From NCBI GenBank assembly GCA_963702075.1, contig OY969703.1:1-64000 (forward strand): 64,000 nt of DNA, in the 5' to 3' direction. This document shows positions 27,376 through 36,600 of this stretch, in pieces. Source of the stretch: VAYN01 sp963702075 (lineage in GTDB: Bacteria > Actinomycetota > Thermoleophilia > Solirubrobacterales > 70-9). A model generated the notes under the pieces. The model was not told the origin of the DNA, did no database searches, and worked only from the letters and a program-made list of their open reading frames with translations. Position 1 is the first letter of the stretch. Every line of letters starts with the position of its first letter. Made by a program: the position numbers and the translations under genes.

Positions 27376-27800
27376 TCGTCCTCCCTGGTATCGAGGACCT
27401 GAAGGCCGGCCGGGAGACGATCAACGCCCTCGCCGTAAGCGCTCCGGCAAGAAAACTCGGAGTGCGCCACCTCGTCGCTGACGTCGGCTCACAGGAACCT
27501 GCTGCGCACCCCCTACCTGCGCCTCAACAGCGAACTGGGCGACGCGGCTCACTCCCGCTACAACGCGATCCTCGCTCGAGTCGCGAGGTTCGCCCGGGCT
27601 GCGGGGCATGCGCGAACCGGCTGACGCGGAGCGGGTTGGCGGTTAACGTGGAGTTCGCCTCGCCGCTAGACTTCCTGCCGGAGCTCCCCGGGTGGCGAGA
27701 CCGATCGATCGCGCTTCCGATTTCGCGAGGGCAACCTCGAGGTGTTCGACTTCGACCTCTACTCGCAGGCCCCTTCGAAGTTGGAGCGCCGCCAGCCCTT
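27376..27800 (+). pseudogene. Decayed nucleotidyltransferase-like gene(s)
   Basis: No intact reading frame, but protein-like fragments lie in order in different frames: GIEDLKAGRETINALAVSA (about 27391), a segment with RNLLRTPYLRLNSELGD then AHSRYNAILARV (about 27495-27600), VNVEFASPLDFLPELPGW (about 27641-27695), and EGNLEVFDFDLYSQA then SKLER (about 27728-27790). From memory the last two fragments look like the C-terminal half of DUF6036-type nucleotidyltransferases. The fragments imply several frameshifts and loss of the catalytic N-terminus. Confidence 0.45.
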
Positions 27801-27835
27801 TCCTGCGGCTGCTCGCCGCTCGGCTGTTCAGCAAA

Positions 27836-27873
27836 CGCAGCCGGCCCGTGAGCAAGGCTCCGGGCCGGCTGCG
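27836..27873 (-). terminator. Hairpin terminator of the secreted-protein gene at 27.9 kb
   Basis: A 13-bp stem CGCAGCCGGCCCG/CGGGCCGGCTGCG (27836-27848 with 27861-27873) has a nested GAGC/GCTC in the loop. It lies 19 nt after the stop of the gene ending at 27892. Confidence 0.7.
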
Positions 27874-27891
27874 CAATCACCGAACTGGATC

Positions 27892-28644
27892 TCAGTGCGT
27901 GTAGAGGCCCCACGAAGGCAGGCCGGAAAGGCTGGCCGTCGCGGTACCCGCGAGGGTTCCGTATTTGTTCCCAAAGGCCCCGAGCGTCGCCGTCTGCTGC
28001 TGAAGCGTCCCGGAGCTTTCGGTCCAGACCGTGCGACCGGCTTTGCCAGGAAGGCTCAGCTGAATGCTGGTCGCTTCGGCCGGTTCTTTGCCGACTTCGA
28101 TCGCACTACCGGCCACGGTCGCTTCCATTGCCACCGCACCTTCCAAGGTGGTTTTGATGCCTTCGCACCCTGGGCCCGTGTTGTGAATGACCGCAAACGG
28201 CTGCCCTTTTGCCGGCTTGAACAAGAGATAGATCTTGCCGGTTCTGCTGCTCGTCGCGTAGGCCGTGGTGATCGTCAGAGGGTTGGTCGTGATCGTTCCT
28301 TTTTCGATCGGACATTCTTTATTTGCGCCAGTGAGTTCTCTGCATTTGACGAAACTCAGCGTCGCCGCTCCCGAGCTTGCGTTTGCTCCGTTGGAGCCGA
28401 ACAGTTCCGCCCCGGTCGCAGCCGAAAATCCTCCGCATTCGATTTCCGGGGCAAGCGTCGACACTCCGAAATAGACGAATCCACTCCCCGATAGGGAAAA
28501 CGCGTGGGCCGAGCCCGATCCTAACCTCGCGCCACTGATTTTGTAAAACGGCCCTTCGCTAGCCAAGGCCGCACTTGCCATGGCGGCAAAGGCAAAGACT
28601 GCCGCTGCAACCGCAATTACCAGTACAGATACTCGTGATTTCAC
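27892..28644 (-). CDS. Small secreted protein of unknown function
   Basis: The 250-residue protein starts at the GTG at 28644, chosen because GAGAGGAG precedes it at good spacing and the resulting signal peptide is clean (SRVSVLVIAVAAAVFAFAAMASAALAS). The mature part is Gly/Ser/Thr-rich with four to five Cys (IECGGFS, FVKCRELTG, KECPIEKG, GPGCEGIKT), suggesting disulphides. I recognise no domain; similar stand-alone exported proteins occur in Solirubrobacterales. It is divergent from the two-module TetR gene. Confidence 0.7.
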   Translation of the reverse strand: MKSRVSVLVIAVAAAVFAFAAMASAALASEGPFYKISGARLGSGSAHAFSLSGSGFVYFGVSTLAPEIECGGFSAATGAELFGSNGANASSGAATLSFVKCRELTGANKECPIEKGTITTNPLTITTAYATSSRTGKIYLLFKPAKGQPFAVIHNTGPGCEGIKTTLEGAVAMEATVAGSAIEVGKEPAEATSIQLSLPGKAGRTVWTESSGTLQQQTATLGAFGNKYGTLAGTATASLSGLPSWGLYTH

Positions 28645-28985
28645 TTTTGCTCCTCTCGCTTTTGATCGCGGTGTCGTCAATCAGGTTGACTTTCTCCCAA
28701 CTCACCCCACCGGCCCGCACCATTTCGCGGACTCGATGAATCACACAGTGGTGAGGACCCTCAAGTCAAGTCGGTTTGCCCTACACCATGACCCCGACTG
28801 GCGCTCAAGTTCCGCCTGCCAACCAATCCGCAACCCGCAACTCAGCCTCCGATCGGCCCTCGTGAAACAGAATCGGTAGACACCGAGTCTCCTGCAGGAA
28901 CAATTCCCCTGCGGTTGACAATGGCAGAGTGACAAATCACTGCGACTTTCGTTTAGAACTACCAGTAGTTCGATATGTTGGCTGT
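28645..28985. other. Intergenic region between divergent genes
   Basis: A 341-bp spacer, lower in GC than its surroundings. It contains a near-palindrome AACTACCAGTAGTT at 28957-28970, just upstream of the TetR start, which could be an operator, and a TTGACA at 28915-28920 without a convincing -10 box. No ORF or RNA gene was recognised. Confidence 0.4.
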
Positions 28986-30320
28986 ATGGAGGTATCGCGT
29001 CCGCTTATCGCTCGCTTCTACCTCTACGACCACAATCAGTCGAAGCCACGCACGAGAGCCGAGCTGCAAATCGAGGTACTCAGAGTAGTGCGGGCATACG
29101 GTTATGGTGGCTTAACCGTTGATCACGTAGCGAAGGGGTCTGGAGTTGCGAGGTCGACCTTCTACGCGCACTTCCCCAGTCGAGAAGAGGCCTTCCTCGA
29201 TGCCCTACGGGTCATTCAGAGACACCTGGCGGAGCTGCTCGAAGAAGGGTCAAAAGGTCCAGCCCAGGATGTCCATGCGATCGTCAACTGCCTTGCGAAA
29301 TTTGTGGTGGACGAGCCAGATGCAGCGGCAGGACTTTTCTCTGAGAGCCTTGCGGCAGGACCGAGGGCTCGCGCCATTCGTGCCGAAGCCGTGACCGCCT
29401 TCGAGCGGGCGCTAACGCGATCGCTTTCGACTCAGGCAGAGGAGGCGCTGGCCTTAGGGATGTCAAGCCAGGTAATCGCCGAGACAGTCTTCCGCCTGTT
29501 CGCAATTCGGCTATCCCGTGCAGAATCGGTCACGTCTTCGCTCGCTCGGGAACTGTCTACTTGGTGCCGCGCCTACCTTCCACCACCAGAGGATCGGCTT
29601 GGTCCAGCCGCTTCGCATCCCCCGGCATTCCCTTCCTACCGAGAAGACCCAAGCGAACCTGGGTCTCAGCGCAGGGACGAGGTGCAACTTCTTCGGACAA
29701 CGACATCGGATCAGCGCTCGCAGATCCTCGATGCGCTTACCCACTGTGTCTATCGTCGTTCCTACTCCGCAATCAGCATAAGTGACGTCACCAGCAAGGC
29801 CGGAATATCGCGAAAGACCGTCTACCGGCACTTTCGCGATAAGGAAGCAATCGGCACCGCTGCTGCCGAGCGGGTGTTTCAAGCCGGCATGGTTCATTGC
29901 GCTGCAGGGTTTTTCGGGACTTCTAGTTGGCCGGAGCGAGCCTGGGACGGAGGAGCCGCTCTCCTCAGGTTTCTCCAAGCTAACCCCGAAAGCGCATATT
30001 TGGCTTTCGTGGAAGCACCGGCTATGGGGCGCGCAACCCGGGGTATTACCTACGATCGGCTACGCGCCTTCACCCTGTTCCTCGAGGACGGATACCGGAT
30101 GGATACCTACAATGGGAACCTACCCGGTGTGGTCCCGGAAGCACTGATGTCGGCGATGTTCGAGGCGGCATACCGAGACCTCTGCGCAACGCGACGCGCC
30201 GACCGGCTGCTCGCAGCGCTCCCCTATTTCACCTACACGATCATCGCTCCCTTCCTTGGCCCAAAGGCCGCAATGGCATTCATCGAAGAAAAGGTGCAGG
30301 CGAGGAGCTCGACCAGTTAG
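28986..30320 (+). CDS. Transcriptional regulator with two TetR modules in one chain
   Basis: The 444-residue protein is twice the length of a TetR protein. Module 1 has its helix-turn-helix at about residues 43-61 (GLTVDHVAKGSGVARSTFYAHF) and a ligand domain to about 200. A Pro/Ser-rich linker (about 200-235) follows. Module 2 has a second complete helix-turn-helix at about 262-282 (ISDVTSKAGISRKTVYRHF) and its own ligand domain ending GPKAAMAFIEEK. One chain could act as a pseudo-dimer. The ATG at 28986 is preferred over upstream starts because it follows the putative operator. Both halves resemble the TetR genes at 38.7-41.4 kb. GC is lower than in neighbouring genes. Confidence 0.85.
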   Translation: MEVSRPLIARFYLYDHNQSKPRTRAELQIEVLRVVRAYGYGGLTVDHVAKGSGVARSTFYAHFPSREEAFLDALRVIQRHLAELLEEGSKGPAQDVHAIVNCLAKFVVDEPDAAAGLFSESLAAGPRARAIRAEAVTAFERALTRSLSTQAEEALALGMSSQVIAETVFRLFAIRLSRAESVTSSLARELSTWCRAYLPPPEDRLGPAASHPPAFPSYREDPSEPGSQRRDEVQLLRTTTSDQRSQILDALTHCVYRRSYSAISISDVTSKAGISRKTVYRHFRDKEAIGTAAAERVFQAGMVHCAAGFFGTSSWPERAWDGGAALLRFLQANPESAYLAFVEAPAMGRATRGITYDRLRAFTLFLEDGYRMDTYNGNLPGVVPEALMSAMFEAAYRDLCATRRADRLLAALPYFTYTIIAPFLGPKAAMAFIEEKVQARSSTS

Positions 30321-30344
30321 ACGGGTGATCCCACCCGCTGCCGA

Positions 30345-33300
30345 TTACCTTTTGTGACCCTTGCCGCTTTTCTTCCTGCCCTTGCTCCCGCAGTCATTTC
30401 CGATCAGCGGATGCAGGGTCAGCGCCATGCCATTGGCGGCGAGGAAACGGGCGCCTGCTCGTTGAGGCTTGCGGCAGATGTCTTCGGAGTTTTCAAGGAG
30501 CCCGTATTTTCCGCCGCCTTTCATTTCGAGGACGAAGCGGCTGACCGGAGCGTCGGGGACGGTTTCGAAGGTGTTGCGGATTCCCCCTTTCCCGTCGGTG
30601 TCGACCTTGCCCTTGAGCAGGATCCGGATCTGGCCGTTCAGGTCGGCGACGAGAGCCGGTAGCTGGTAGCCGAAGCCAACGCCGAGATAGACCGGGCCTT
30701 CCAGCGGCTCGTCGAGCAAGGGGGTCCAAGCCTTGACGTGACCGTAGATCGACTTCTTCGGGCAGGTTTGGGAGTTGAGCTCGGGCTGGGTGCAGACCTT
30801 GTCGAGGTTGCCCTGGTCGAGGAACTCCGAATGCGGGAGGCCGACCTGCGCGCGGGCGATGTTGGCGTAGCCCGATCCTTTCGGGTAGGTGACGACGGCC
30901 TTCAGCGCCGGGTGGCCTCTGCGGCGAGTCGCGCCCGTCAGGCTCAGCTGAAGCTTCGGCTTGAACTTGAGCGAGGAGCAGCCGGCGACCTGGAAGGGGC
31001 TGGCGAGGTTTGCGACCGATTCACCGGCGAGGACCGCGGCGGCGACCGCCGTCGGGTCGCAGCTGGTCGGGTTGAGGGTGAACTGATTGCGGCTGATGTT
31101 GACCGCGACCGAGCGGAGATCGAGCGGCACCCCCGAGAGGATCTGAGGGAAGGGGTCGGATTTGACCGTGATCTGAGCCGAGTAGGGATTGACGAAGAGC
31201 GCCGCTCTGACCACCACGGTGCCGAGGTCGAAGGGACCGGCGACCGCCGGCGTGACGATCGCCATCGAAAACGGAGCGCCCTTGTAGGGGCCGGCGAGAT
31301 AGGCGTGGCCCTGGACGTAGAAGGGGCTGGGACCCGAGCCGGCCCCGACGTTGACGGTTCCGAGTTCGGAGGCCAGTGGACAGGAAGGACTGGCCTTCTC
31401 AGCGGCCCCGCCCTTGCCTTCGGCCGTCGCGATCGCCGCATCCGAGCACTCCTGGACCCCGGCGAGCTTGCCGGTCAGGCCCTTCGGCAGGGTTACGTCC
31501 AGGCCGCTGAGGCGTTGGGTCCCGTCTTCGCGGCTGAGCCTGAGAACGAACGGCGAGTAGGCCCCGGCCTGGTTCGAGATCGTGCCGGCTTCGAAGTGGG
31601 GGCTGTTGGCAGGGGATGCGCAGGGCTTGCCGCCGGGTCCGCTGGTGATCTTGAACGACGCACTGGTGTCGACGGCAGCTTCAGGCGCTGACCATGGTTC
31701 GAGGTGCGAGGCCGTCGAGTATGAGCCACAGCTCGCCGGCGTCGTCAAGGTCGCCCGCGGGCCGCCGAAGAAGTCGAGCTTGAAGTCTTCGAACGGCAGC
31801 TGCGGATTGTCATCGAAGGTGGCCTTGAGCTGCCCGGTCTGAGAATCGGCCTCGACCTTGCCCGGCAGCTTGACCACGACGCCGGTCTGCGGATCGTCGA
31901 CTGCGATGTAGATGGCGAAGAGCGAGTTGAACGGGTTTTCGGCCTGCCTCGCCAGGTAGACGGCGCCAGGCAGCGGGTGGTCGACCAAGGGCGTATCGAC
32001 CTCGACCGATCCGATCTTCGAGTTCGGCGGACAGGCGGCCGGATTCGGGCCGGATAGTTCGATTTCAGCAGCGCCGCACGCCGCCAATCCGTCGGCGGAG
32101 GATGGGTTGATGGCGATGCCGCTCGGCAGGGACACTTCGGCTTTCTTAAGGTGCGCCTCGGCGAGGCTGTTCGGATTCGAGCTCTGGGGGATGTGGAGAC
32201 CGACGTGGAGCCCGGCGGGGGAATCCCCGGCCGCGGTATCCAGATCGGTGGTGAGCGTAGGCGCGAAGTCGAGCTGGTTGCAGCCGTCGAGGCCGATCGG
32301 GTTGCCGGTGATGTCGCGGGAAACAGAGCTGGCGGAGTCGAAGTTCCCTGGTTCCTGATAGGAGTCGGCCTGAATGGCGGTCGTCAGCGGTCCGCTGCAG
32401 GAGGTCGGGAGGCTCAGGAGCGGGTTGACCTGGCCGAGGACAGCGACCGAGCACGAACCCTGCGACTGGCCTTTGGATTCGAGACAGGTCCGTTGGGTGA
32501 CCGGATCGAAGCCGCGGAGCGGATCGTGCCTGGGATCGAAGGGCGTGCCCCAGAAGGTCAGCGTGGTCCCGAGGACGTTGAGCGCCTGGGTGACGTTGAT
32601 CGCATCGACGTGCAATCCGTAACCACCGCCAGTGCGCACGCCGGCGGTGAGCTTGGCGATCGGCAGCCCGCCTCCGACGACGATGCCGAACTGCGCCGGG
32701 GCCCCGGGCGGCGGATCAAGGTTGAAGATCGGCGAGAAGTCCTTGACCACGTTGGCGGTCTGAGTGGTGTCCTCTGCGACACCGACGATGCTCGAGTTCG
32801 GGCATCTCCCGGTATTGGTGAAATCGGCCTGGCTGCAGCGGGTCGCCGAGGTGGGATTGCCGACGAAACCCGCCGGGAGATCAGCGAGGATTTGGCGGGG
32901 GCTGCCAGAGACGACGAGGTTGCCTCCCTCATCGATGCGGCTGGTGAACGCGATCTCGGTCGTGAACTCATACGGGTGGGAACCCGCCTGGGTCGCCGGG
33001 GAGCCATCGGCGTTGGTAGCAAAGGCGTTGAAGTGCTCGATGCCGAATGGGGCATCGCTGTTGGCCACCGGCACCGTCTCGCTGGTATGGGCGCTGGCAG
33101 CGCCCCCGCCGGAGATCGTCACCGTGTTGGTCAGCATCGGACCGGCGTCGGAGGCAACGTCGACCGGGATGCGCATTTGCAAGGTTTCGCCGGCGGTGAT
33201 GTATTCGTTGAACTGGGAGCCGTGGCCCACGCAGGTGACGGTCTGGGTGTGATTCCCGGTGCATTTGACGCGGCCAAAATACTCCAGCGCCTGTCCCGGC

Positions 33301-33638
33301 CGCCAGTCCGCGAGGGTGCCGTCGGGGAGATGGTCGACCAAGGTGAACTGGGAGCCGTCGGTTGGGAGCGCGCCGATGTTGGTGACTTCGACCTGAAAGG
33401 CCGGAAAGCCGGGGTTGCCGTCATCAGGGACGGTCGGGACGCTGCCGGGCTTGAAGATGGTTGGCAAGGCCGTCGAATAGAGGTGCCACGCGGGAGCGGG
33501 GATCGGAGCGGCGGACGAGCCACGGGGCGCAGCGAGAGCCAGCGCCGTCAAGAACACAAGGCCGAGGACGAGGCCCCGGACGGGCCCGACGGCAAGCGAA
33601 CCGGTCCTTGGGGAGGTGAGACGACTGAGGAAGGTCAC
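30345..33638 (-). CDS. Giant secreted protein, 1097 residues
   Basis: The signal peptide is GLVLGLVFLTALALAAPRGSSA. The N-terminal region contains a DUF11-like module (VEVTNIGALPTDGSQFTLVDHLPDGTLADW). The rest is a long, Pro/Ser/Thr-rich beta-type ectodomain with repeated PxSCGPL/CPxxSxIGxVxVxTPL-like Cys motifs (such as ACPPNSKIGSVEVDTPL and KTCPKKSIYGHVKAWTP patterns). The protein ends in a Lys/Gly-rich tail (GSKGRKKSGKGHKR) instead of LPxTG. Its ATG overlaps the upstream gene's stop (ATGA), so the two giant proteins are translationally coupled. Likely cell-surface; function unknown. Confidence 0.75.
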   Translation of the reverse strand: MTFLSRLTSPRTGSLAVGPVRGLVLGLVFLTALALAAPRGSSAAPIPAPAWHLYSTALPTIFKPGSVPTVPDDGNPGFPAFQVEVTNIGALPTDGSQFTLVDHLPDGTLADWRPGQALEYFGRVKCTGNHTQTVTCVGHGSQFNEYITAGETLQMRIPVDVASDAGPMLTNTVTISGGGAASAHTSETVPVANSDAPFGIEHFNAFATNADGSPATQAGSHPYEFTTEIAFTSRIDEGGNLVVSGSPRQILADLPAGFVGNPTSATRCSQADFTNTGRCPNSSIVGVAEDTTQTANVVKDFSPIFNLDPPPGAPAQFGIVVGGGLPIAKLTAGVRTGGGYGLHVDAINVTQALNVLGTTLTFWGTPFDPRHDPLRGFDPVTQRTCLESKGQSQGSCSVAVLGQVNPLLSLPTSCSGPLTTAIQADSYQEPGNFDSASSVSRDITGNPIGLDGCNQLDFAPTLTTDLDTAAGDSPAGLHVGLHIPQSSNPNSLAEAHLKKAEVSLPSGIAINPSSADGLAACGAAEIELSGPNPAACPPNSKIGSVEVDTPLVDHPLPGAVYLARQAENPFNSLFAIYIAVDDPQTGVVVKLPGKVEADSQTGQLKATFDDNPQLPFEDFKLDFFGGPRATLTTPASCGSYSTASHLEPWSAPEAAVDTSASFKITSGPGGKPCASPANSPHFEAGTISNQAGAYSPFVLRLSREDGTQRLSGLDVTLPKGLTGKLAGVQECSDAAIATAEGKGGAAEKASPSCPLASELGTVNVGAGSGPSPFYVQGHAYLAGPYKGAPFSMAIVTPAVAGPFDLGTVVVRAALFVNPYSAQITVKSDPFPQILSGVPLDLRSVAVNISRNQFTLNPTSCDPTAVAAAVLAGESVANLASPFQVAGCSSLKFKPKLQLSLTGATRRRGHPALKAVVTYPKGSGYANIARAQVGLPHSEFLDQGNLDKVCTQPELNSQTCPKKSIYGHVKAWTPLLDEPLEGPVYLGVGFGYQLPALVADLNGQIRILLKGKVDTDGKGGIRNTFETVPDAPVSRFVLEMKGGGKYGLLENSEDICRKPQRAGARFLAANGMALTLHPLIGNDCGSKGRKKSGKGHKR

Positions 33639-36600
33639 TTTGCACCTCCGTGGTTGGCGTTGACTCGTCGAGGCTTATGGCAGTGCTTTGCATGCTTCTT
33701 GCAGCGCTTCTTCTTGTGATGCCGGTGCGGGCGACCCTGGTTTCCGGGACCGGAGAAGGAGCCGGAACCGGGGGTTTGCTCGGCAGGGGAACCGGAGGCC
33801 GGTGGGCGGCAGGCATCGCCCGAGCACAGCGGCGCGGGCGCTTCGTTCTGGGAGGGAATACCGCCGCCGACCCGAGCGTCGTAGACGTCGAGGTTGTCGT
33901 CGGTGTCCTGGGCGACGAGCCTGGCACGGGTGTAGAAGAAGACATCGTTGCCGTTTGGGGAAGCGTCGACAAAGCCGGCATCACCCGCGCCGGAAGAGAT
34001 CAGGCTGGCCCGGCCGGCGGCGTACTCGTAGACGTCGGTGGCATTGTTGATGTCCTGCGGGACGAGAGCATCGGGGGTGGTGAAGAACAATCGCGAGCCG
34101 TCATCGGAGAGCACGCGAGCGTGGTAGGCATCGCCGCCAAATCCGGAGCTCGGGAGTTCCGAACGTCCAGAGGGACGAACGCCGGTGGGGTTGCATGAGG
34201 CACAGCTCAGCGAACCGGCGGCGGAGGTGGCGTCATAGAGGAAGACCTCCGAGTCACGACCGCCATCTTCCGCGTCGAGATTCTCGTAGCCGGTGATCGG
34301 CTCGACGGAGGTGAAGGCAAGGTGCGTGCCGTCGGGGGTGAGATACGCAGTTTTGCCGGCAATTCCCAAAGAACTCTGGTAGCGGTTTGACCAGACCCGG
34401 GCTTCGTCCTGAGGCGAGAGGGTGGCGATGAAGGTCGTCTGACCGTCGTGAGTGAGGTAAAGGTTCGGCTGGTTGAGCTGGGCACCGGCGTCGAGGACGC
34501 CGTTGGCGACGAAGTAGACGTAGGAGCCATCGTCGGAGACGCCGACCACCCCTTGGACCTGGGCTCCGGAGGGGTCCGTCGGATCGACGGTTAGGTCGGT
34601 GAGGTGGTGGCCAGCGGGGGCTTCGAGGTCGTAGCGGTAGAGGTCGTCGCCGATGCCAAGGGAGTCGTTGGGCTTGCAATCGCCCGGGACGTCGGTGGTC
34701 GCGGTGGAATCGTCGGTGAGGCGCTCGCAGCTAGTGAAGAAGATGTACTTGGTATCGGCAGAGGCGCCGCGGAACTCGGCGGGCAGGGGGCCGTTGGGGT
34801 CGGGGGTAGTGGCCTCGGAGGCCGAGACTTCGAGGGTAGAAGGCGAGGGACTGTCGAGGCCCTGACGGAGGTAGAGAGTTCCTGAACAATCGGGTGCCCC
34901 GCTGGAGCAGGCGTAACCCGTGGGAGGGCCGTCAGCGGTGAAGAGGACGCGGGAAGCGTCAGAGGAGACGGCGTGCATCTCAGTGCCACGACCGGTGGTC
35001 GAACCGGATTCATGAGCCCCCACCTCAGCGCCCTGCCCGGCAGTCCCGGGGTCGATGGGATTGCCGGCCGGATCGACGCTAACGAGGCTGAGCTGGCCGC
35101 CGCTCCAGAGGTAGATCTGATCGTTTCCCAGGCCGTTCACACCAGGCGAGTAGGGCGCACCGGGCGTGAGGGCCTCGTTCATCGTGAAGACGATCCGGTT
35201 TAGGTCGGCGCTGGCACCGTCGAAGGAGGGCTCGCCGATACCGGAGTCATTCGTGTCCAGGAGCCCGCGCGGATGATGGGGCCGAGGGCCGAGCCCGATC
35301 GTCTGATAGGTCGGGTTCGCCGGATCGGAGAGGTCGGAGCGGTAGAGATTGAGGGCATTCGCCGCCCCGCCGGGAGCGAGCCCCGGTCCGCCGTAGAGGA
35401 TGCCAGCGGTGAGTTCAGGGGTGAAGGCGAGATCGGGGTAGGGCGAGTTCTGGAGACCCGCGAAAGCGGTGATCGGTGGCTGCGGAGCGTTGATCGAGGT
35501 GGTGACCCATCCCGCGGAAGTACGGCGAGAGATGGATTGGCTGAAGAACGGGGCACCGACGGGGCCGGCGATGGGTTCCTGCGAGCTGTAGACCACCGCT
35601 TCGCCGGAGACTGCGCTGCGACCGTCGGACGCACCCGGCACGACTGCCTCGCGGCCGCCCTTGGGGACGGGCGAGACCTGCTCGTACGCGCGACCGTCGG
35701 GAAGCGAGAACGGACCGGCCAGGCCTTGGGTCGTGAAGGTGCGGTCGGGACCTTCCACGGTGCCGGAGGCGTTCTCGGCCACGACCCGGAAGTGATACGT
35801 GGTGTTGGGAAGGAGTCCCTGCAAGTGCTGGGAGGCCAGCACGTCCTGAACGCTGGCACCAAGGTCCCCATCGGGGATCGGGATACTGGTGCCGTAGCTC
35901 GTATCGGTGCCGTATTCGAAGTGATACCCGGTGGCTTCGCCGAGCGGATTGATCTGGGCGCGTAGGTCGGCCGAGGTCGAGGTCACGGCGGTCGAGTAGG
36001 TCGAGTCGATCGCCAGGACTCCAACGGTCGTGAAGGCGCTCCCGGGCCCCTGAACAGTCCCCTGCGCGTTGGAGGCGACAGCGCGGAAGTGGTAGGTGGT
36101 TCCCACCGTAAGCCCGCAGACTTCAGCTTCGGCCAGCTGAGGTTCGGTCCCGGCGCCCACACCGACAGCGGCGGTTTCCGAACCGTAGCTTTCGGTGGTG
36201 CCGTATTCGAAGGAGACCGCCGTTTCGGAGCCGTCCGGATCGACCTGTGCTTCGAGGGTGGCGCAGTTGCGAGTGATGTCGCTGACGGTTTGTTCGAAGA
36301 TTTGAGCGGGCGGCTCGGTTTCGAAGCTCTGATCGGAGCCCTCGACCGTGCCCTGGCCGTTGCTCGCTACAGCTCGAAAGTGGTATTCGGTCTGCGCCGA
36401 GAGGCCGCAGACTTCGGTGCTGAGGGGCTGGGGCTGGTTTTCGGAGCCGATGTCGACCGCGGTGGTTTCGGCGCCGTAGCCTCCGGTCGTTCCGTATTCG
36501 AACAGGACCGAGGTAGCGGAGCCGTCGGGATTGACTCGAGCTTCCAGCGTGGCGCAGACACCGGAGATGGCGCTTACCGACTGTTCGACGATCTGTGCCG

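Noticed and set aside
25512..27470. A 652-codon open frame antisense to the MFS exporter
   Set aside because: Low-complexity acidic/Arg composition with no domain; the opposite strand encodes an obvious 14-helix transporter.
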